NCBI GenBank assembly: GCA_007922305.1
Contig: ML677341.1
Span: 69,954,911 to 70,018,910, forward strand
From: Dermatemys mawii
Taxonomy: Eukaryota; Chordata; Testudines; Dermatemydidae
Length of the DNA stretch: 64,000 nt
Direction: 5' to 3'
Shown here: one piece after another, positions 35,998 through 47,318 of the stretch
Position numbering within the stretch: position 1 is the stretch's first letter
Layout: every line of letters begins with the position of its first letter
Position numbers and translations under genes: made by a program
Notes under the pieces: model-generated
The model's input: the letters and a program-made list of their open reading frames with translations, nothing else
The model's database searches: none
What the model was told of the DNA's origin: nothing

Positions 35998-37640
35998 GTA
36001 TGTCTACACTACGAAAGATGGTTGAATTTATAGAAGTCGATTTTTCTGAACAGATTGTATGCATTCGACTGTGTGTGTCCCCACTAAACGCGCTAAGTCG
36101 GCGCAGTGCATTAACAGTACCGAGGCTAGTATCAACTCTCAGAGCGGTGCACTGTGGGTAACTATCCCACAGTTCCCACAGTCTCCACCATCTTTGGAAT
36201 TCTGGGTTTAGCTCCCAGTGCATGATGGGGCAAAAACATTGTTGCAGGTAGTTTTGGGTACATGTCGTCAATAGCCCCTCCCTCAGTGAAAGCAATGGCA
36301 AACAATCACTTCATGCTTTTTTTCAGTGGAGACCCCATACTGCTTTCAGCAGATGGTGCAGTACGTCTGCTAACCATCGTTATCCACCCACTGCTTCTGC
36401 TGCAACTCTGCTCTCCTGGTGCCATGAATCCACTTCGCAAGACCTCTTGTCATTCTGTATAAATATCTATTCTCATGGCATCCACTGCTTCTGCTGCAAC
36501 TCTGCTCTCCTGCAGATGCCATATCATGGCAAGCATGGAGCCCACTCAGCTCACCTCTGCTGTTGTAAACACCTCACACATTATCCTGTAGTATGTGCAG
36601 AACCTGCAAAAGCAGGCGAGGAGGTGACAACAGTGTGCTCATGACAGTGATGAGGACATGCACACAGATTTCTTTCCAAGCACAGGCCCTGGCAATTTGG
36701 ACATCATGGTGGTAATGGGGCAGGTTTATGCCATGGAACGCCGATTCTAGGCCTAGGAAACAAGCACAGACTAGTGGGACCGCATAGTGTTGCAGGTCTG
36801 GGATGATTCCCAGTGGCTACAAAACTTTCACATGTGTAAGGGCACTTTCCTGGAACTTTGTGACTTGCTTTCCCCTGCCCTGAAGCTCAAGAATGCCAAG
36901 ATGAGAGCAGCCCTCACAGTTGAATTACTGTTAGGGATGTTGAAATGCCTATAGTTATCCTTGGGGACCCAGGCTACCCCTTAATGCCATGGTTCATGAA
37001 CCCATACACAGGCACCCTGGACAGTGGTAAGGAGCAGTTCATCTAGAGGCTGAGCAAGTGCAGAATGGTGATATAATGTGCATTTGGATGTTTAAAAGCT
37101 CACTGGTGACCTCAGCGAAACCAATATTCCCATTGTTATTGCTGCTTGTTGTGAGCTCCGCAATATCTGTCAGAGTAAGGGAGAGACGTTTATGGCGGGT
37201 GGGAGGTTGAGGCAAATCGCCTGGCGGCCGATTATGCACACAGCCAGACTCCAGGGCAATTAGAAGAGTGCAGCAGGGCGCGCTACACATCAGAGAAGCT
37301 TTGAAAACCAGTTTCATAACTGGCCAGGCTACAGTGTGACAGTTCTGTTTGTTTCTCCTTAATGAAAACCCACCCTTTGGTTCACTCTACTTCCCTGTAA
37401 GCCAACTTCCCCTCTTCGCTTACCACTTTCAGAGGCAAAAAAGTCATTAGTGTTTCAAAATCATGCATTCTTTATTAATTCATCACACAAGTAGGGGGAA
37501 AACTCGCAAGATAGCCCAGGTGGGGCAGGTGGGGAGGGAAGCACTGGGTGGGGTGGTGGAGGAGGGGAGGAAGGAAGGATAAGGCCACACTACAGTTCAA
37601 AAATTATTGAATGCCAGCCTTCTGTTGTGGGGGGTGGAGT
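35998..37640 (+). mobile_element. Harbinger (PIF)-type element with broken transposase
   Basis: Begins gggtatgtctacactacgaa directly after TAA, the kind of 3-bp site used by Harbinger elements. After ctatcccacagttcccacag and catgatggggcaaaaac, known words of a turtle Harbinger, comes an upstream-gene piece (gcaagcatggagcccactc). Transposase remnants follow at about 36800-36920 (DDSQWLQNF, ELCDLLSPAL, KMRAALTV) and 36945-37320 (VILGDPGYPLMPWFMNPY, RLSKCRMV). The catalytic middle is deleted and several stops interrupt the rest. The right end is not clearly preserved. Confidence 0.7.
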
Positions 37641-37648
37641 GGCTGGGT

Positions 37649-38035
37649 GTTGACAAGAAGGTGTTAGGATATATAACATGGGGAAATATATTCAATTAGT
37701 GTAATGATTAGTGTAAAAGAGTCAATTAGTCATTACACTAATTTAATCTATTTCCCCATGTTATGTATCCTAAAACCTTCTTGTCAACTGTCTGATAATA
37801 GGCCATCTTGATTATCTCTATAAAAGTTTTTTTCTCCTGCTGGTAATAGCTCATCTAGATTAAATAGCCTCTTAGAATTGATATGGTAACTTCCACCGTT
37901 TCACGAGGCTATATATTCCTGCCTACTGTGTGTTCCATGCTATGCATCCAATGAAGTGGTCTATAGCCTATGAAAGCTTATGCTGAAATAAATTTGTTAG
38001 TCTCTAAGTGCCACAAGTACTCCTGTCCTTTTTAC
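37649..38035 (+). mobile_element. Retroelement-like repeat with fold-back head and hammerhead-like motif
   Basis: The head is a hairpin. Arms 37649-37707 and 37730-37788 match at 55 of 59 positions in inverted orientation around a 22-base loop. Then follow ggccatcttgattatctcta, gaaagcttatgctgaaataa and gttagtctctaagtgccac, words of a very abundant turtle repeat. At 37948-37985 the text has the layout of a hammerhead ribozyme: a CTGATGA-like box (here CCAATGA), a stem II-like inverted pair, GAAA, and a minimal gc-ttat-gc stem III. This layout is known from Penelope-like retroelements. The family assignment is an inference. Confidence 0.55.
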
Positions 38036-38074
38036 TGTTTTTCAGTGTGTGCAATGAAAATTCAGCACTTAAAT

Positions 38075-38264
38075 CAGGCCTGCACAACTCGGAAAGCAGT
38101 GAGGGCCATATTACTGCAAAAAACCCAGCTGTGGGCCGAAAAGCCCTGCCCTCACCCCGCCCTCATCTGCTTCCCCCCACCCCACAACTTGGCTTGCCCC
38201 ACCCGCACTCAGCCCCCGCGGGCTGCACAGTGAGCCCGTACGGGCCGCATGTTGTGCAGGCCTG
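38075..38264 (+). mobile_element. hAT MITE with perfect 8-bp target duplication
   Basis: A 190-bp element bounded by caggcctgcacaac and gttgtgcaggcctg, a perfect 14-bp inverted repeat. ACTTAAAT stands directly outside both ends (38067-38074 and 38265-38272), the 8-bp duplication expected for hAT insertion. The interior is CCCGCCC-rich. The overlapping 85-87-residue open frames are not genes. Confidence 0.92.
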
Positions 38265-38272
38265 ACTTAAAT

Positions 38273-38961
38273 TATTATTGCATTTTAAATTACCTGAGTT
38301 AAGGAAGCACTTTTATAAAAGGGAAAACTATGCACACATACCAATCATCTCCCTAGTCAATATGTTTGTGGGTTTTTTCATAGCTTTTCTCTCTGTTTAA
38401 TCAAAAAGCTCTTTGTGTTTTAAATGGGGCGAGTACATACTGATTGCTAAAGCACATTGTCTTCCTGCATTACCCTGTAATCCTGAATTGGTGAATAAAG
38501 GTGGGAGAAACTATGTTTGTTTTGAGAACTTTGTTATTTTTTCAAAATATGGAAAAACCAAGATTTTCAAGAACAGGAGCCTAAGTTTTGGCTCTTATAT
38601 CCATATCTAGGCACCCAAAATAAGTGGCCGGATTTTCTAATGTAGTGAACACACAGCTCATATCAAGGTCCAATACTGTATGTGCAGCACACATAGAAAT
38701 TCAGGCCACTTATTTAGGAAATTATGAAAGAATAATGTGACAGCATAATCCCCATCAGCTTCTGTGGAAAGCAGAATTATCACATATAAAATATGTCACC
38801 GCAAGGAAAAGGCATAGCATTTTTTAAAAGGCTGTATTGTACATTCACATCAGGGTTCTTTATAGTAAATATTGAAACAACCTTCAGAATGCTGGCCTGT
38901 AATATGTACACAAAAATGAATTGTTATCTTGTTTTAGTTATCCTTGTTTCTTTATCTTTCA
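38273..38961. other. Possible NR1H4 alternative-promoter region
   Basis: This is the DNA just upstream of the NR1H4 alternative N-terminal exon. In mammals the corresponding exon is the first exon of transcripts for FXR isoforms alpha-3 and alpha-4, so a promoter would be expected here. I see no clear TATA box or CpG island. The sequence is AT-rich and ends in a splice-acceptor-like tract (tttctttatctttcag, ending 38961). Confidence 0.35.
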
Positions 38962-39017
38962 GGGTTTCCGTTCAGCCTGTGCCCTGACTGTCACATTGTT
39001 CTTCAAATAAAGTCTAG

Positions 39018-39102
39018 ATGGGATCCGAAATGAATCTAATAGGACATTCCCAGCTACCTGGTGCTGATGGCTTTTCACTTCCTGAAGGTCCTAATTTATT
39101 TG
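39018..39102 (+). CDS. NR1H4: NR1H4 (FXR) alternative N-terminal coding exon
   Basis: Encodes MGSEMNLIGHSQLPGADGFS-LPEGPNLFG, ending in phase 1 at a strong donor (tttg|gtaagt at 39102/39103). It matches in length and sequence the N-terminus that distinguishes mammalian FXR isoforms alpha-3/alpha-4 (MGSKMNLI start, NLFG end). ATG at 39018-39020 is preceded by an in-frame TAG (39015-39017), so this start is definite. If the acceptor-like site at 38961 is used, the exon would be 38962-39102 and could also be spliced in from upstream. If not, it is a first exon with a 5' UTR of unknown length. Too short for ordinary ORF finding. The product joins in frame to 56860. Confidence 0.93.
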
Positions 39103-39758
39103 GTAAGTCATCAAATTAGCTTATGATGCATCTACAGAAAATTATACCTGAACCAATAGCCTAGAATCAAAATATTGAAGTCCTACACTCAGTTACTGTG
39201 GTCCATGGTGTGCGATAAGGTTTTATGCAGAACTCCCAGTTTAAATGAATGGCAAAATAAGGTACAATATGTGTTGTTATTAGCCATGGTTTAACAAAGC
39301 TTGTAGTTTACTATTATAGCACTATTGTGTTGCCACGATAAGTCATTCAGCAAGGATAGGAAGGACATGATCTTCAGGTTAGTCATTTATGTCAAGCTGA
39401 GCAGATACAAAATATTTTTAGTCAATTTACAACTAAATGATACTATAAAATATGTATATTGCCTTCTTATGTACATTCATGAAAAGAATTTAATTGGAGT
39501 TAAAACCATTACTCTATTTTTATAGAGACCATGAAAACCTGTGCTATTAACTTTAGTGCATAATAAAAATTAAACTAAAGGCTGCAAAATTCTACATAGC
39601 TGAGACTCCACTGCATTGTTCCACTGTGAAACATGGGCTCGTTAATGAATGAAGAATACTCTGTCAATATTTTATGAGTACAGGGAAGCTGTCTTCTATT
39701 ATACATGTTACTGGGAAACAAGAAAATAATAATTAAGATAGCTGCCCTTTCTTCTACA

Positions 39759-40458
39759 CAGGGATGGGCAAACTTTTTGGCCCGAGAGCCACATTGGGGT
39801 TCAAAATTGTGTGGAGTGCCGGGTAGGGAAGGCTGTGCCACCCAAACAATCTGGCCCTGCCCCATCTGACCCCCACCCACTTCCCGCCCCCTGACTGACC
39901 CCCTCAGAATCCCCGACCCATCCAACCTCCCCCACTCTTTGTCCTCTTATCGCCCCCTCTGGAGACCCCCCCCATCCTAACTGCCCTCCCGGGATCCCAC
40001 CCTCTATATAATCCCCCTGCTCTTTGTCCCCTGACTGCCCTCTCCCATGACCCCCCACCCTAACCACCCGCTGGAGCCCCACCCGCTCTCTAAGTCCCCT
40101 GCTCCTTATCCCCTGACTGCCCCAACCCCTATCCACACCCCTGCTCCCTGACAGGCCCCCTGGGACTCCCACGCCCTATCCAATGCCCCTGTTCCTCGTC
40201 CCCTGACCACCTGCCAAGACCCTCTGCCTCTTATCAAACCCCTGCCCCAACCCTGGCCCTCTTACAACGACGCCAGATTCAGTGCCATGCTGATCCCCCG
40301 GAGTGTGCAGCCCCGCCCCCTAGACCGCTGCTTGCACGGTGTGCTGAGGCTGCAGGGGATGGTGGAGGAGCTACTCTCCACCTTTGGGAGCTCAGGGGCC
40401 AGTTAGGAAGAGCCCGTGGGCTGCATATGGCCTGCGGGCCATAGTTTGCCCACCCCTG
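39759..40458 (+). mobile_element. 700-bp hAT-like element with 8-bp flanks
   Basis: Ends are cagggatgggcaaac and gtttgcccacccctg. The flanks TTCTACAC and TTCCACAC differ at one base and would be the 8-bp target duplication, overlapping the first C. The interior is C-rich and loosely tandem (cccctgactgcccc, cccctgctc, cctatccac words at irregular 60-80-bp spacing). The 116- and 123-residue minus frames follow from the GC-rich tandem part. Confidence 0.85.
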
Positions 40459-40834
40459 TTCCACACCAATGTTGCCCTTCTTCTGAGTTGGAACGTATGT
40501 CTGGGGCCTTGCAAGTTGGCTTCCCAATGGAGGAAAAAGTAGTGACAATAGGTCCAGGGATATGCCACCTGTAACATGCTTTATTTATACATATGCATCA
40601 GTCCTAAAATGCAATGGTCAAACAGCATGTAGGACAATTCCTTCTTCCAGGAATCTCAGCCCAACACCAACACCTGGTTCCCAGGGAGAAACTCTGCCAC
40701 AAGAATTGACTAATCTGAGCTCTAGGCAGAAAGCAAACTCTCTTGCTGTTCACACAACTTCCCCTCTCCCGTGGCATCCACTCAGAACTTTGTATAACCG
40801 AAAACTAACCACCGCACAGCATGTCTTCCAGTGC

Positions 40835-41098
40835 CATGTCTACACTAAGAATACCAGTATGCTGCACTGACAAAGTGCGTCTAGTGCGGATACAGCTATA
40901 CTGGCAACGCTGTACTTTGTACCAGTATTGTAAAACCGCCCTTCACAAGAGAAACAAGCTATCCTGATACAAGCACAGCTTTTCCAGTATAACTTCATCT
41001 ACCCTAGAGGCTTCTTCCAGCAGCGCTATGTCAGTCAGAGAGTACACCCCTGACTGATGTAGTTCTGCCAACAGAAGTCTGTAGTGTGGATCTGGCCT
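40835..41098. repeat. Non-autonomous DNA repeat with GTCTACACTA ends
   Basis: Ends are ccatgtctacactaagaa and gtagtgtggatctggcc, an imperfect inverted pair. The interior repeats tataactt, ccagtat and cagcgctatgtcagtca words. The type is common in turtles. No coding capacity. Confidence 0.6.
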
Positions 41099-41514
41099 AA
41101 GAATCAAAACTTGCTCACATATTAAGGAGAAAATTCTTGGAGGACTATGTGTAACTGCATCAGCTGATGACACCTGCACTGAGAACAACTGCAAAGGGCA
41201 ATCTTGGTGATCTGATCCATTTGTTGTATTAATTATTATTATTATTTATTCGGATTACATTTACTGCTTAGAAGACAAAGACTAGGTAAAGGCTCCATTT
41301 CTGTATTCACTTTACCATCCCTGACCTGGAGAGCTTGCAGTTGTAGGCCCTAGTACTGCAGTTTGCTGCATGCAGAGGGATTGCTAGGCCTGTGTGAAGA
41401 CCTGCTGAAGTTAGTGGGACTCTGTGCTGACACAGAAGTCTGCTTGTGCACAAAGAAATGCAGGATTGGAGTCTACACAGCCAAGACTGACAAAGGTGGG
41501 ATTAAGGTTATTGT

Positions 41515-41615
41515 TACTGTTCCTCTTGTGTAATTTCCTCTTGGGAAACTGAGGCACAGAGCAAGTGACTTGCCCAAAGTCACATGGAAAGTCTGTGGAG
41601 GGGCTGAGAAATAAC
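41515..41615 (-). repeat. MIR-type SINE fragment, minus orientation
   Basis: The phrases gaaactgaggcacagagcaa and gtgacttgcccaaagtcaca are the complement of the conserved MIR core. Truncated at both ends. Confidence 0.75.
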
Positions 41616-41659
41616 CTAAAGGGGCAGTGCAGTGCCTTAACAAAACTATTTTTCCTCTC

Positions 41660-41850
41660 TATGAATTTTCCAGTTCACTAAGGAATTTTGCATCTAAATA
41701 TTTTTGAAGGAAAATTTACTTTCCATAAAATTGAAAATTTCCCTGGAAAAATTTGAATTTGCTGATTTTTTTTTCATTTTTTTTCCAGGAAAATCAAAAT
41801 GAAATATTTAGTTTGGGGCTAGGGATTGACCTAAATTGAAATATTTCAAG
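41660..41850. repeat. A/T-simple GAAAATTT-type repeat block
   Basis: The words gaaaattt, aaattttc and gaaatattt recur in both orientations, as in 6930-7190, 17340-17470, 44510-44580 and 51240-51500. Boundaries are not sharp. Confidence 0.4.
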
Positions 41851-42544
41851 GAAGCTGTAGCTTGGTGCTTTGTTCCTGTCTTGACGACATCTCAAGTACA
41901 AATTGTATGCTAAGATCACACAAAATTGTATTAATCATTTCTCTTTCCCACATCAGTCTGGTAACAGTTAGCATATACCTGGCTCCCCTATGGCTAAACT
42001 GGAATGTTAAGGAGCAGATGTTTGGGTTGGGATCCACCATGAAACAAACTAAATCTATGAATGCTTAAACTTTTAAGGGATTTTATCCCCCTGACTTTGG
42101 AACAACTGACCTGTGCTGGGAGAAGTATATTTTAGGAAATTCAATATTGTGCAGTTTTTAAAACAGTAATAAGTAGCCACAATTTTAGATATATTTGTTT
42201 ATTTGTTAAATCCCATGGTCACAGGCCAAAATCTATGAAAAAAGGATGGCATTCAAATTTTGGGGTCAAATTTTTGATTCATTTTCACCAGTAAAAGTCC
42301 AGAGTAATTTTGTTGATTTTGATTGATTTATTCCAGATTTTCACTTGCAGAAAAGTAGATTTTGGCCCCAAAAGTCCCCTATGTTATTAGTTCAATGATA
42401 TTTTCTGGAAAAGAGATTAAGGTTGGGCAAGTCCAAAATACAAGGAAGTGTGTTGATTTAAAACATGTTTTCTTCAACAAGGGCTTGATCTACTCATGCT
42501 GAAATTGTCAGTTCTTGGGGTATAATCCAATGCATGAGGCAATA

Positions 42545-42770
42545 AATAATATGACATAGTGGCCAGAACCTGGTACAAAGACTTAGGAGACCAAGGTGCT
42601 AGTCCTGGTTCTGCTACTGACCTGCTGAGTCACCTTGGGCAAGTCACTTCATCACTCCATAGCTTGGTTTCTCCATTGTATAATGGGAAAAGATTCTTAG
42701 CTCCTTTGTAAGGTGCCATGAGAGTGAAGTATGTGTGTGGAGTGCCTAGCAAAATGAAAACTTGATCTAA
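42545..42770 (+). repeat. MIR-type SINE, plus orientation
   Basis: Reads gacttaggagaccaaggtgc, tagtcctggttctgctactg, cttgggcaagtcacttcatc, ggtttctccattgtataatg. The tRNA-derived head is diverged, and the core-SINE domain is clear. Confidence 0.8.
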
Positions 42771-45479
42771 GTTGGGGTATTTCTCTAATATAAATAATTA
42801 ATGTATAATGGAATTGAATTATTAGGCCTCAAATTATGAAGAGCATATTTCACCTATGCACAGCTTTCAACTATCCCTCTTTTAAAGGGATGTCATTCAA
42901 TTTAGCCCCAGAGCTACTATGTTTCTCTTAAATTTGGCATCCCCACACTTCTATTGTTGAAGATGATTTGCATCAGAAATACAGAATCATGAAACCAAGA
43001 TGAGGGAGTGTTATTTATGCTAAGGAAATTATTTTGACTGCTTTTTAAATTTTGTGCATGAATACTTCTTTGTGTCCCTCAATTTGGTCTTTGTGACACA
43101 CTATGTTTCAGATTTGGGCCATGGCAGATTGATACGTATACGTGAAAGGCGGTTAGAGGGTAATTTTATATTTTAAAGACACTTGGAACAATTCTATTTC
43201 TTAGGCAATGCCACACATATTATGGCTTTGACATAACTGGAGAGGCTGTTAGTCTGTCAAAACTGATTTCTCTACAAAATATCCTCCACCCCTCAAAAAT
43301 CTAAACACATTTTTCTTTTATGTTTTTTTTTAAAGTATCTGCTTTCCTTTGTAGTTCATTCAAGCTAGCACTGTCAGGAAAGCATTGTTAGAACCATGAG
43401 TGTATGTCTAAGTGTCCCTTTGAATGTACAGTTCTGAGTACTGGGGTCTAGTTATTTAGTAAAGTTATGCTGTTATTGTGCATGCTTACACTGTGAAGCT
43501 GTTCACCATGGTAATCCTAAAGTAGCTCTGAAGATTGATCAGCACTCAAGATTTATAGTTGCAAGAAGTTCAGGGTGTCCCTTCAGGATAAACAATTTCA
43601 CTTTTGGTGGCTGGAGACTGCAAATTGCTGTTTTAACAATATGCTTCTAGGGTAATGTATCTATTGCAGTTAATGTCTACTTAGTCTCTCCCTTTTTAAC
43701 GGAGATTTTGTTTGTGGAATTATGATCTCCTGAAAAGAGGTGCTCCCTTTGGAAATGACAAAGTGACCTTAACTAGAGCAGCGCATATGAGAACACTAAA
43801 ATGTAGACATTTCTTTATTTATTGTATCTTCTATAACTTCAAACCAAGTTCTATTTATCTACCTTGTCATTCTAATGGTTTAGAAACAAACCAGATGTCT
43901 AATGCATCTGCACAGCAAGCATTTCTTGTTTGAAGAAGTCAGCAAACAAATACATTAATCTACCCATCTTTACCATATTATTTGTAAGGAGAATGGGGAC
44001 CTCCTATGGAAAGTTCCTCTTCTTCCCTCCTCTCTTATTCACCGACTGCTATGACAACTGTTCCAGGTAAGGGAAGGGGCCTGTCCCTGAGTAGGGGCTC
44101 CAGAGGTCCATGGAATTTCCCAGGTGACTATGTCTATGAAAAGCAAAAACAGAGGACATCTGAGATTTCCTTGTCCTGCAGGACGGGGCAATGGGAATAA
44201 GTCATAAAAGATCAGAGAACCAGGAATTAGAGGGCAGTCAACTAGCCAGTGCCTAGAAGGAGCCTACTGCTGGAATACACATATATTCAAGATAAATGTA
44301 TTTCCCTATGAAAACAAACATGAAATTGGATGTAGATACAATTGGGGTTTTTAATGTGGCAAAATTCTGGGATACCCAACAAGAGGTCCACTACTATTCT
44401 TTTGATTCTGATAACAGTAAAAAAATTGGTTGACACCATTAGTAACTGCAGTTGGATTTATCATCCATGGCTGATTATACCACTTGAGCACACTTGTGTG
44501 CAATAGAGCTGATTGAAATTTTTTGAATTTGGAAATTTCTCACTAAAGATAGCGTCAATTTTTTTTCTCAAAAATGCGTGTGAAAAATGTGTCCCTTTTT
44601 TGGGCCAGCTCTTCTGTTTCCTGTGTTTCGTTTTCTGTCCTCTTTATCTTTTTTCCTCATTTTTATTGGTAAGTAGAAATGAGAGAGGAAAGGAAAAGCC
44701 TTTCAAACTGGAGTTAAAACTGAAATCAATAGAATTAGATTCCTAGCCTTTTCTCTCCCTCCTTCTTTCCATATTTAGATAAGTAGCATTTGGTCAGTGA
44801 GGAGAAAATGAACCTATTTTACGTACCCAACAAAGTCCCATTGAATTGCATGGGACTAATGTGTAAAGGAACCAGGATATGGCCTAGTATCATTCCTAGA
44901 GCCTACTGACAAGTGATGCAACACAACCTGCCAAACCAGGTTTTCAACCACTTCTAACTTATGGGTGAAATCCTGGCTCTAGTGAAATCTGTGGGAGTTT
45001 TGCTAATTACTTCTACGGGGCCAGGATTTCACCCTGTATCTCTAGGGCCTTATGCTTACTCATATTGAGTAATACATTTCTTCTGGAGTAGTTGCATTGG
45101 AATCATGGTAATTGAAATTATGAAGTCATTAAGTTTACTTGAGGAGTAAAGTACTATTCAACATGAATAAGGGTTGGCCAAGTCAAGTGATTTCTTGGCT
45201 GTTTCATATCAGAGTAAATATCACTTGGAAATAACAAGGAAATTCAGTTAATTATTAACTATTTATCATGATTTAGTAAATAGACAACAAAAAGAGAACA
45301 TCTGTGTGGGCTTGACAGCATGAAACCGGTTTTTAGTGAATTCAACCAAAACAAATCACATTTCAAAATATTTTTTCAATTTTTATAGGTATTTCCATCG
45401 CCAATATTTCCCAAATGTTATTCTAGTGATAGCAACATACTACAGCTAATAAATAGGCTATTAATCTAGTGTATTTTAA
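42771..45479. other. Intronic DNA, no gene feature
   Basis: Mostly unique. Small palindromic repeat traces occur at 44960-45050 (atcctggctctagtg ... ggggccaggatttcaccc). An A/T-simple block lies at 44510-44580. No exon recognised. Confidence 0.4.
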
Positions 45480-46378
45480 AGACTGTTGGTTTTTAAGTGT
45501 AAGTCCCAGTCATAGGACGTAGAGGTCCATTGCTAAATTGCAGAACACCTGGTTGAAAAAGGACCCTGGCAACTCTGGTCAGCACTACTGACTGGGCCGT
45601 TAAAAGTCCAGTCAGGAGTACAGCAGGGCTAAGGCAGGCTCCCTGGCTCTGGCACAGCACCCAGAAGTGGACAGCATGTTCCTGTGGCCCCTAGGTGCAG
45701 GATCGATCAGGGAAGCTCTGCGCACTGCCCCCACCCCTTCCCCCGGCACTGGCTCTGCTGCTCCCATTGGCTTGGAACCATGGCCAGTGGAGCTGCGGGG
45801 GGAAGGCGCCTGCAGGTGCGAACAGTATGCGTAGTGCAGAGCTGCCTGGCCATACCTCCACCTAGTGGTCAGACATGGAAGCCACTTCTGGGTGCAGCNN
45901 NNNNNNNNCACCCACTACCCAACCTCCCACCACAGCCTTGAGCTCCCTCCCACACCCAACCCCCCTGCCCCAGATCGTAACCCCTTCTTGCACTCTAACT
46001 CCCTCCTGTACCCTGCACCCCCACCTGCACCCCAGCCTCCTGCCCCAGCCCTGAACTCCCTCCCGGAGCCTGCAGCCCACACCTCCTCACATAGCCCAAC
46101 CCGCTACCCCAGCCCTGAGCCCCCTCCCATACCCAAACTTCCTCCTGGAACCTGCACCCTCTCCTGCACCTTGAACTCCTTATTTCTGGCCCAACCCAGA
46201 GCCTGCACTCCCATCTGGAGCCCTCACCCCCTTCCACACTCCAACCCCTTACCTCAGGCCAGTGAAAGTGAGTGAGGGTAGGGGAGAGTGAGCGACTGAG
46301 AGAGTGGAGGCGGGGCCTTGGGGAAGCGGCAGGGCAAGGGTGTTTGGTTTTGTGCAATTAGAAAGTTGGCAACCCTAT
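45480..46378 (+). mobile_element. GC-rich hAT-like element, contains assembly gap
   Basis: Starts around acctggttgaaaaaggaccc tggcaactctgg and ends ttagaaagttggcaacccta, matching in order a GC-rich turtle element. The interior has gactgggccgttaaaagtcc, ctcccattggcttggaacca and a long ccctgccccagccctgagcc-type low-complexity part. Ten N (45899-45908) interrupt it. Overlapping open frames on both strands, including one of 136 residues, are artefacts of the CCC-rich sequence. Confidence 0.7.
45899..45908. other. Sequence gap (10 N)
   Basis: Ten undetermined bases inside a GC-rich repeat. The true missing length is unknown. Confidence 0.95.
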
Positions 46379-47318
46379 GTCTGCCACACTCATCATCTCC
46401 TGGGATGCCGGGCCTTCGTCACCCTAATCCTCAACAATGTCCTGATCTGATTGGGCCAGATGACATTGCCATCTCTACTGGCTCTGGCTGAATCCTGAAC
46501 ACCACTTCGGATGTGAGACTTCATTTCCGTTCCCGCCATGTGCCCTTTTCTTTCCCTATCTTATTTATTCTCTATCTCTCTCCTTTTGTCTTCTGTCCAA
46601 TCAGAATCTGAATTCAGTGGCTAGGATTGTATATTTTGCAACACCAGAAAAAGGCAGCTAAATTCAATGCCCTACACACAGCCCAATGCTGGTACAAGTA
46701 TGTTAGGTCTCAGAGTGACTGATGAGACATGTGCTGTGTTTGTGTTTCTCCAGAAGAGAGGGTGCAACTGAGAGTCAACATCAGAGACAGAAACTGCATT
46801 TTCTATCTTTGCTGTTCTTTTCTTTCTCCTTTGTATGTTTGTCTTCTTTTGGGATTAGAAAATGGGATTAGACTTTAAAAACAACCAGCAGTGCTGACTG
46901 CTTCAGCCCATCTCAACTAACTTCTTCATTCTTCTCTCCCCACCCCCAAAAGGACAGTTGTTACCATCTTCAATACCATCTAAGAGACTGTCAAACAAGG
47001 TTTTTTTATTTCTAATAACTGTCTCCAGCTAAAGGGAAAGGGAACGAGGGATGCTATTAAAATAAAAGCCATTTCTAATACTTTACTTTTCAAATGCGTT
47101 AACTGTTTTCCCTTCTTTTCTGTATCTTTAATAAAGAGATGGGGGATAAAAGGATTATGAATGATGCTTTTGCCATGGTACTAAATAGACTGAGGTCTCT
47201 ATGCCAAACTCTGAACCTTGTTTAAAACTGTTTCATGTTGCACAGTGACTGGGTTAAGTTAATACCTGTGGCCATATATTCCATCTAAATTAATACAACA
47301 GGACATAGTTACCTAATA
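46379..47318. other. Intronic DNA, no feature seen
   Basis: No exon or repeat boundary recognised. Confidence 0.35.

Noticed and set aside
39575..40172. Minus-strand frames of 116 and 123 residues
   Set aside because: The second lies in the C-rich tandem interior of a hAT-like element. The first runs off its edge. No domain in either.
45684..46357. Several overlapping proline- or glycine-rich open frames of 72-136 residues
   Set aside because: They lie in a CCC-rich repeat on both strands and run across ten N. Composition explains them.
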